NCBI GenBank assembly: GCA_025360395.1
Contig: JANYCH010000172.1
Coordinates: 1-33,292 of the forward strand
Direction: 5' to 3'
Length of the DNA: 33,292 nucleotides
Source of the DNA: Cytophagales bacterium
GTDB taxonomy: Bacteria; Bacteroidota; Bacteroidia; Cytophagales; UBA9547
In this document: piece by piece, positions 31,282-33,292 of the stretch
How positions within the stretch are numbered: the first letter of the stretch is position 1
Layout of the letters: every line of letters begins with the position of its first letter
The notes under the pieces: model-generated
Database searches by the model: none
The model's input: only the letters and a program-made list of their open reading frames with translations
Told to the model about the DNA's origin: nothing
Position numbers and translations under genes: made by a program

Positions 31282-33292
31282 ATGATACTAGAAGCCATAA
31301 GTACCCTGAATAAAAAACTTTTATTCTTAAGGCTACTTTTAGCTACTTTAATTCTACTTGACCTTTTATATGCAAAGTTATATTTTCCTAAAAGTACAAG
31401 TGATTTTGACCTTTTCGAACTGAGGTTTACAATTTCCATCCTGCTTGCAGCAAACTTTGCTGCAAGCTATTTTTTTGATTACCGGAATACTGTCTTTAAC
31501 CTTTTTACTTATTGTTGTCTATTAATTAATACAGCCTTCGAGCTTTACCTGCTGTATGTACATAAGTTTCACTTCGTCAATGTTTCCGAGTTCTTATTTA
31601 CGTTATTAATTTCTAGTCTTTTATTTCCTAAAATTAGAATAGTCGCAATTTATTTATCAATTGTTTTTTTAATTATAGTTTCTTTAAATATTTCTCTTGG
31701 AACTGAAATCAGCGAGTTAATATCCAGGACCATTCTTATAGGACTTTTTTCTTGCATAGTCTGCATTTTTAGTTCACTTAAACTACACTTTGAAAACAAA
31801 TTCCTGCAGCGTGGCAACCTGCTAAAATACCTTTATCATGAATCCTGGGACGTCATAATATTGGCCGATCCAAAATCTAATTCATTAAAGTTTATTAATT
31901 CTATTGGCAAGTCTGTCTTTAATATTGATAAGAATACCACTATAACAGACATAAAACTCGATATTTTGCTGAATAAAAGGGGTATTGAATTAAGTAATAA
32001 AACAATTGAAAAGGAAATAGAAGTTAAGGGCAGGTTTCAACAGAATATTAAATTTATAAGAGAAAATGGAGAATTGTTTTCCGGAGAACTACATATTGAA
32101 ATAATTCCTGAAAACAATAAAAACTTATGGATGATCAGGATTGTAGATCTTACACATCAATATAATATTAACAAAAAGCTTTCAGAAAATCAGGCAACAT
32201 TCGTCCGTTTACTGGATGCAATTCCTCATAAAATATTTTTGAAGGATCCACAGAGTAAATTTTTAATTGTAAACAAAATTGTAGAAGAAGCACATAACCA
32301 TGAGAAAGGGTTCTTTATTGGTAAAACTGATATTGACCTTTTTCCATTTGAAAAAGCACAGTTATTTTTAGATCAGGAGAAAGACGTAATTCAAAACCTT
32401 AAGACTATATCTTTTACAGAAGAAAAGGTAATTATGGCTGATGGAAATGAAAAAGTCTTTCAGATTACCAAAATGCCCTTTTTCCTGCCAGATCTTAAAA
32501 AATATGGATTATTCGGATTAGGAATAGACATCACTCAAATAAACAACTATCAGGATAAGTTAAGGAAAAGTGAGGCCAGTTATAGAACACTGATGGAACA
32601 GGCATCAGATGGTATCTACTCTTCAGATAAATATGGGATTATTACAGACGCTAATCCCAAAGCATGCCATATGCTCGGCTATTCAAAAGGGGAATTGGTG
32701 GGAATCAATGTAAAATCTCTTGCTGATGAAAAGGACGATAGAATTTTCAATGTAGAGTCTATCGATTTTAATGAAAAAAAATCTCTCATAGTAGAGCGTA
32801 AGTTCAAAAGAAAAGATGGCAGTATTTTCATTGTAGAACTTTCTGTAACTATTCTGCCTGATGGTGGTCATCAGGGTATCATGCGTGATATCACTGAAAG
32901 AAAGCGAATGGAGAAAATTGTGCTGGACAATGAAAAGAAATTCCGCGCATTGATTGACAGTTCATATGACATTACAGCCATTTTGGATGAAAACCTGATC
33001 GTTAATTTTATTAGCCCGTCAGTTTTAAAAATACTTGGTTATTTGCCTAAGAAAATAGAAAATCGCACTCCTTTCGATCTTATTCATCCGGAAGACAAGC
33101 TTCTGACGGAAAACTTTTTACGAAATCTTCTTACTTCTCCCAAAGAATTTAAAATCCTGAAAGAAATCCGCATGCGGGCATTTCAAGGATCATATAAATA
33201 TTTCGAAGTTGCAGGTAACAACCTGGTTGGGGATCAGGCAATTAATGGTTTGGTAATAAACCTTCATGATATAACGGAAAGAAAGAACTCAG
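31282..33292 (+). CDS. Membrane-bound multi-PAS sensor protein (partial at window end)
   Basis: The frame from ATG 31282 stays open to the window edge (670 complete codons), so the C-terminus is missing. Residues 1 to about 168 hold about six hydrophobic helices (LFLRLLLATLILLDLLYA first). Four PAS domains follow: about 183-295, 302-428 (FVRLLDAIPHKIFLKDP), 432-544 (YRTLMEQASDGIYSSD, ending MRDITERKR) and 552-670 (FRALIDSSYDITAILDE, ending HDITERKNS). A histidine kinase, GGDEF or other output domain should lie beyond the edge; a kinase is most likely for this phylum. It begins 16 bases after the protease gene. Confidence 0.85.
   Translation, partial: MILEAISTLNKKLLFLRLLLATLILLDLLYAKLYFPKSTSDFDLFELRFTISILLAANFAASYFFDYRNTVFNLFTYCCLLINTAFELYLLYVHKFHFVNVSEFLFTLLISSLLFPKIRIVAIYLSIVFLIIVSLNISLGTEISELISRTILIGLFSCIVCIFSSLKLHFENKFLQRGNLLKYLYHESWDVIILADPKSNSLKFINSIGKSVFNIDKNTTITDIKLDILLNKRGIELSNKTIEKEIEVKGRFQQNIKFIRENGELFSGELHIEIIPENNKNLWMIRIVDLTHQYNINKKLSENQATFVRLLDAIPHKIFLKDPQSKFLIVNKIVEEAHNHEKGFFIGKTDIDLFPFEKAQLFLDQEKDVIQNLKTISFTEEKVIMADGNEKVFQITKMPFFLPDLKKYGLFGLGIDITQINNYQDKLRKSEASYRTLMEQASDGIYSSDKYGIITDANPKACHMLGYSKGELVGINVKSLADEKDDRIFNVESIDFNEKKSLIVERKFKRKDGSIFIVELSVTILPDGGHQGIMRDITERKRMEKIVLDNEKKFRALIDSSYDITAILDENLIVNFISPSVLKILGYLPKKIENRTPFDLIHPEDKLLTENFLRNLLTSPKEFKILKEIRMRAFQGSYKYFEVAGNNLVGDQAINGLVINLHDITERKNS

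Overview
The window reads as an AT-rich chromosomal segment from the phylum Bacteroidota, most probably a cellulolytic Cytophagales bacterium of the Cytophaga/Sporocytophaga kind. The reasons are a giant secreted GH5 endoglucanase ending in a type A type IX secretion (T9SS) sorting domain, a PorP/SprF-family protein, a TonB-dependent receptor with a carboxypeptidase-regulatory-like N-terminal domain paired with a lipoprotein, several exact TAnnTTTG promoter elements typical of the phylum, and few Shine-Dalgarno sequences. The genus is inference. I see no tRNA, rRNA, insertion sequence, phage gene or CRISPR array.

Layout. 1-5.4 kb: type 2 malate/lactate-dehydrogenase-family enzyme, a secreted beta-propeller-like protein, MurB, and a multi-PAS histidine kinase. 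5.5-8.6 kb: a TonB-dependent receptor plus lipoprotein operon, preceded by a perfect 29-bp palindrome that overlaps its predicted promoter, which suggests control by a metal-responsive repressor. 8.6-15.2 kb: two divergent, tightly packed operons. Leftward are a capsule-type HAD phosphatase, a sugar-phosphate nucleotidyltransferase and a GNAT acetyltransferase, joined by ATGA overlaps. Rightward are an AglD/LPG-synthase-TM-like membrane protein, a two-part protein with an APH/choline-kinase-like C-terminal domain, a GT-C-like membrane glycosyltransferase, a DPM1-like GT2 and yidD. Together they look like a pathway that activates a sugar or small group, loads it on polyprenyl phosphate and transfers it outside the inner membrane. 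15.2-16.6 kb: GlmM-type phosphohexomutase.

16.9-20.9 kb: the 1334-residue endoglucanase with five Ig-like repeats, three of them almost identical at the DNA level, then a CBM9-like domain and the T9SS signal. A 24-bp perfect hairpin fills the gap to an Lrp/AsnC regulator. 21.5-23.9 kb: a DUF2750 gene, bioD and bioA in an overlapping operon. 24.0-29.2 kb: an MBL-fold hydrolase, PorP/SprF-like protein, a His-rich TPR protein, a POT peptide transporter and a small four-helix membrane protein. A 33-codon Lys/Ser-rich gene follows at 29266-29367. 29.6-33.3 kb: an S41 C-terminal processing protease and a membrane sensor with four PAS domains that runs off the window end.

The most interesting parts are the divergent glycan locus with its unusual kinase-like fusion, the palindrome-controlled TonB/lipoprotein pair, the two small unannotated genes, and the recently amplified Ig repeats of the cellulase. 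Several genes appear to use TTG starts, and promoter elements inside annotated N-termini argue for later starts at a few loci.
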